DNA of 64,000 nucleotides from Stercorarius parasiticus (taxonomy: Eukaryota; Chordata; Aves; Charadriiformes; Stercorariidae): positions 187,690-251,689 of the forward strand of contig VWZL01001295.1 in the NCBI GenBank assembly GCA_013396915.1, read 5' to 3'. The notes under the pieces were generated by a model that saw nothing but the letters and a program-made list of their open reading frames with translations, had not been told where the DNA came from and ran no database searches. The position numbers and the translations under genes were made by a program. Shown here one piece after another: positions 60,213 through 64,000 of the stretch. The stretch's first letter is position 1. Each line of letters starts with the position of its first letter.

Positions 60213-62924
60213 CCCCTGGCAGGACCTCTGTTATTTTACATTTTTGTTAAGGCTGTGTTCATCCCCTTTCCTAAAAGGCTTGGAGACACTGAATAGTTCT
60301 TTGAGAAACATCAAGTCAACGTTCAAAGATCTTCAAGAATTGTTGGGAGGAGAACTGTGCGCAAGACAATGGGCATCATTATGCTATGGTACAAACAAAC
60401 AATACCCGAAACCCGATGAAATTATGCAAGAGCAGGTTTAGAGGATTTGAAGTACAAACTCATGGAGAGCACACACTGCTGTACGTGCTGACACAGGATG
60501 TCATGGAGACTGAAAGAATGACGAGGCTTCAAAAGGTGTTTAGACAACTTTGCAGTGGATTGGTATACTGAGAGCTATTAAATACGGTAATGTGGATTCA
60601 ACCTGTAATTTAGGAATCCCTCGGTTGTTGACTGCTGGGGAACTGTAGTGGGGAGGGAAGAATACAAACTTTCTTGCTCATCTCCTATCCTTGCGGATCT
60701 TACACAGAGGACAACCCATGGGCATTGCTCACATAGCCACAAGCCAATCTGAGCTGACAACCCCATTTTTTTTAAACAGATCAGCATCTCAACAGAACTG
60801 GCTAAATCCAGATTAATGCAGACAATAAGTTTTCACTGTTATTATACACTGAAGTTGATGCAGTAATCTCTCTTTCATCTTATTACTGTGTCTGAGCAGG
60901 ATATCAGTCACCTAAGAGCAAATGGATACAGGGAATCCATGCCAGAAACCTTCAGAGAAGCCCTCTGGCCAGTCATATGGGACACGCATGGAAAGACTGC
61001 TCAATCAAAAGACAGTAGTAAACGCTGACTGCAGATTAGCAAACACCTGGTTAAGGTTGCAAGACTTTTAGGTAGGCATCCGATATATCAGAACTGCAAT
61101 TTTGCATCATGGTTATATAAACAGGACCTTCAAGAAAGAGCTCAAAGCTCTGTGATGATGAGGACTTGGTATGGGATTTGTCAGAATCGTGAGCTCTGGA
61201 AAGGAATTAAAATAGGGACTAAACAGTGAAAAAGAAAAAAAAATAATTTATTTTCTTTTGGATTCAAGTCTTCAAGGGAAGTCAAAGAATTAAAGGAGAG
61301 GAAGGACTCGCAAACAACCTCTCTCTGCTGTCACAGGAGGGAATTCAGAAATCATCAATTTGTACAGCCCAATGCATAAAGCTTCCATAAGCACAAATCA
61401 TCAGTCAGGATCTAATTAACAAAACCTGATGCTAACACCCTTTCCAAATTGAATAAATGATTTGGAAGAACAGTTGACTTGTACGTTTATTTCTATCACT
61501 GCCTAATTGTGTACTAAGTGCATGAGCCATAAAAGCAACATATGGGCAACTCCGCAGGGTAATATAACCCCCAAGAAGCTACAACCCTCAACTATAGGTA
61601 AATCTCATACGCTTTCTTGTTGCCTGCCTGTCTCTGAAACACAGAGCCTCAGCTGTGCAAGTCCTGTTATTCTTGCTGTGCTGATAAAACTTATTTCTGG
61701 AAGGTGGTTACAGCCGAAAGACAGATTTACTGATGACACAGTCCAAAAAGATGAGAAGCGTTTTAACCACAGGGGCAGGAGAGCGGGCATGCCTTTAGCA
61801 TTATGCATTGAGTATCACAAGATAGACGCATCTCTGCCAAGGGAAGCTGGAAATGCAGCTCACTCGACTTTCTCATCTCTAAGCCGCGTACAAAATATTA
61901 GTGCCATGGTCAAATAAAACATTCTACCATTTTAGGCACATTGCCTAATTAGAGGCCATTGTTATCTGAGAACACTGTTTTTGCAGCTGTCAGGAAATTA
62001 AATAACCCAAGGGTAACTTGGAATTAAATGAAGCTGTACAAACACATAGCCCAGCTCTGAAATCCTGACTCTGACAAGTAGCTCCTCTGCTTTCCAAGGG
62101 ACTAAACATCTAACTAGGGCATGCAACTACCCTTTTCCACAAAGCCATCCGATAACACAATACTGGTCCTTCTTGAGTGGCTGACGTGGTAGTCCTTTAG
62201 AGACTGGGAACTTGCAAATCCGTATGTATGCACAGGCACTGCCTTCTCTCTGCTTAAATAATCAGCACCTCCTGAGGAAAGACCTTCAGTACAAAAGACC
62301 AATCAAAGACTGATAAAAGGAAATGCTTATGCAGAAATCCCAGCTTTTCTCTCATTTTCAATCAATTACTTCTCCTCTTGCGATCCTTGTAAGTTTAAAA
62401 TTTGACAGCAATCTAAAAACTAAGCTGGTTATACTTTTACCGTTACTTTTTAAAAATTAAACAAAAAGGAGGAGTGTATTCCCAATGAGATTGGCGCAGT
62501 CATGTGAAATGCACAAAAATATCCATTTAGAAAATATGTTTACGGTGGCCTCCTTTCTTAGCTTCCTACTTGTGATTTCTGCTGCGAGAAACAAAAACCT
62601 CAGACTGATAGCAATAGTCTAAGAGCAAGGAAGCAAGTTCTTGCCAGGCCAGAGACTGATTTAGCAATAAATGGCATTGCACAAGAAAGTCAAGTCGTAA
62701 TGTAGTTGTTAAAATGCGATAGCACGCTTCCCACCTGGCTTTGAGCACAGAGGGGGAAGTGACTCACTACAGACTATGGAGAGGATCAGTAGAAAACTGT
62801 GGGTTTACAGTAGCGTCTTAGAACAGATATTCAAGTCTTCGGACTACAGTGCTAAAGTCCGATTTTGAAGTAGATGGCAACTTGGGCTTGTAGTTAAGGC
62901 AAAACCTGATCCAGCCCACAAAGT

Positions 62925-63035
62925 GTGTATGTGACTTCAAACAAGTCAATTCAGTCTCCTTTTTATCAGTTTCCTCATACGTGGGAAAAAAAAATTAATT
63001 CTTACCTCAGAGGGGTATCATAAGACAGGAAGTAT
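62925..63035 (+). mobile_element. MIR/CORE-SINE relic
   Basis: TGTGACTTCAAACAAGTCAA followed by TTCAGTCTCC...ATCAGTTTCCTCATACGTGGG and later CTTACCTCAGAGGGGTATCA follows MIR 'tgtgaccttgggcaagtcacttaacctct...tcagtttcctcatctgtaaaatg...cctacctcacagggt' in order. Confidence 0.65.
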
Positions 63036-64000
63036 GGATACACTCCAAAAACAAAGCATCATTATTATGTTTGGCTAAAAATGTGGAACATGGTAAGGTA
63101 GATTCCAAAAATAATCATTATGTCCACTCTCACTGGAGAACCGGGTTAGGAAGACAAATCCAGGTTAGGCTCCAGTCTGCTCGCAGGAAATCAGGCTGCT
63201 CTCTTCCTTCCTCTTCATGGGATAACGCATCACTAATAATGAGCAAACCTGGAAAATCAAAACCAGATCCAAGCTCCAAAAGCTGGTGTTTGCTCATGAG
63301 AAGCAAGAAGGGAGCAGAAATGGGTTTTTTTTTTTTTTCTTTGAGCGATAAGCAATGAAGATTAAAAATTTGGCTCAAGATGTATTCAGAGCATGGACAT
63401 GGGTGTATCTGTCCTTCTGCACAGGATTGCCTCCTGAGTGCCCTGACTTTGTTGCCCTCTCTGTGCCATGATCAAGAGCTGGATCCTTCCCAGCCTGTCG
63501 ATCACGGCTTTTTGCTCCCAGCCAGGAAAGCATCACTCACAACCAGCCTCTCCTCACCCACTCACTGCTTCGCCAGCAAATGGGCTCCATAGTCCAAAAG
63601 AACTGAGGATTTTGTCTCTGGTAATCAGGGGACAGGAACTGCAGAAATCAGCAGATTTCCAACTTCCTGACAAAACTTTCCCTGTGTTTCAAAAACTCTT
63701 GGCAAAGGCTTTGCTCGCAGAGTCTGCAAGCCGGCGGGTGAGAAGGACCCAGCCCAGACAGTTGAAGGCAACACTGACGGCTCACGTTACTGCCGGCAAG
63801 GGGATGCAGACCGCATGTTTCACTGAAAAACGAAAAACACAGAAATAAAAGAAGATCAAAAAAGAAACCGACGCAGCTGGACTCACATTTCCAATTCCTT
63901 CTGTATTTTCAAACAAAATAGCACAAGGAATAATTTTTTTCTTCTTCTTTTGAAAAATCACATTTCAGACAGTATTTCACCAGACTGACAGAGCAGAGCA

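Larger units (their letters stand above)
24858..64000 (-). other. CASTOR2: CASTOR2 5' intron sequence, open at window end
   Basis: At least 39.1 kb upstream of exon 3 without a recognisable coding exon. I looked on the minus strand for the exon 2 peptide (CKFFSLTETPEDY...) and for the exon 1 start (MELHILEH...) by their reverse-complement patterns and found neither. The repeats listed separately are its only recognised content. The stretches 24858-31030, 31680-41435, 42523-47670 and 47995-64000 otherwise look like unique intronic DNA, apart from short MIR relics and low-complexity runs. An unrelated non-coding gene inside cannot be excluded. Confidence 0.7.

Noticed and set aside
1..64000. 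CRISPR array, operon, phage or bacterial mobile element
   Set aside because: No regularly spaced repeats, no ribosome-binding sites, no long intact reading frames. The window is vertebrate intronic and UTR sequence.

Overview
This window is vertebrate nuclear DNA, almost certainly from a bird. The evidence is spliced exons with GT-AG introns, many 3'-truncated CR1 LINE copies ending in the avian-type ATTCTATGATTC tail, one solo LTR of a type I recognise from avian endogenous retroviruses, and only faint MIR/CORE-SINE relics. There are no operons, no CRISPR array and no prokaryotic signals.

The only protein-coding gene I can support is CASTOR2 (formerly GATSL2), on the minus strand. CASTOR2 is a paralogue and partner of the cytosolic arginine sensor CASTOR1, which acts on GATOR2 upstream of mTORC1. 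Seven exons, corresponding to vertebrate exons 3-9, lie between 24857 and 13968. Every junction keeps the frame, every intron has GT-AG ends, and together they encode about residues 62-329 of the usual 329. Exons 1 and 2 (about 61 residues plus one base) were not found in the remaining 39 kb, so the 5' end of the gene probably lies beyond 64000.

Layout from low to high coordinate. 1 to about 3090: GC-rich flank beyond the probable end of the gene, with nothing recognised. About 3095-13967: probable long 3' UTR, ending at a cluster of three AATAAA signals (minus strand) and interrupted by an antisense solo LTR (5848-6430), a TA/CA-rich block (9901-10190) and two AAT microsatellites just past the stop codon. 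13968-24857: exons 9 to 3 and six introns; intron 8 carries a CR1 copy broken by an assembly gap. 24858-64000: one very long 5' intron holding CR1 copies (31032-31679, 41436-42522, 47671-47994), weak MIR relics and otherwise unrecognised sequence.

I found no previously undescribed system. The more interesting points are the antisense LTR in the probable 3' UTR, a tail-to-tail CR1 inverted repeat with no spacer, an assembly gap that is probably undersized by about 280 bp, an Arg-to-Met change at a position I recall as Arg in mammals, and the unusually long 5' intron.
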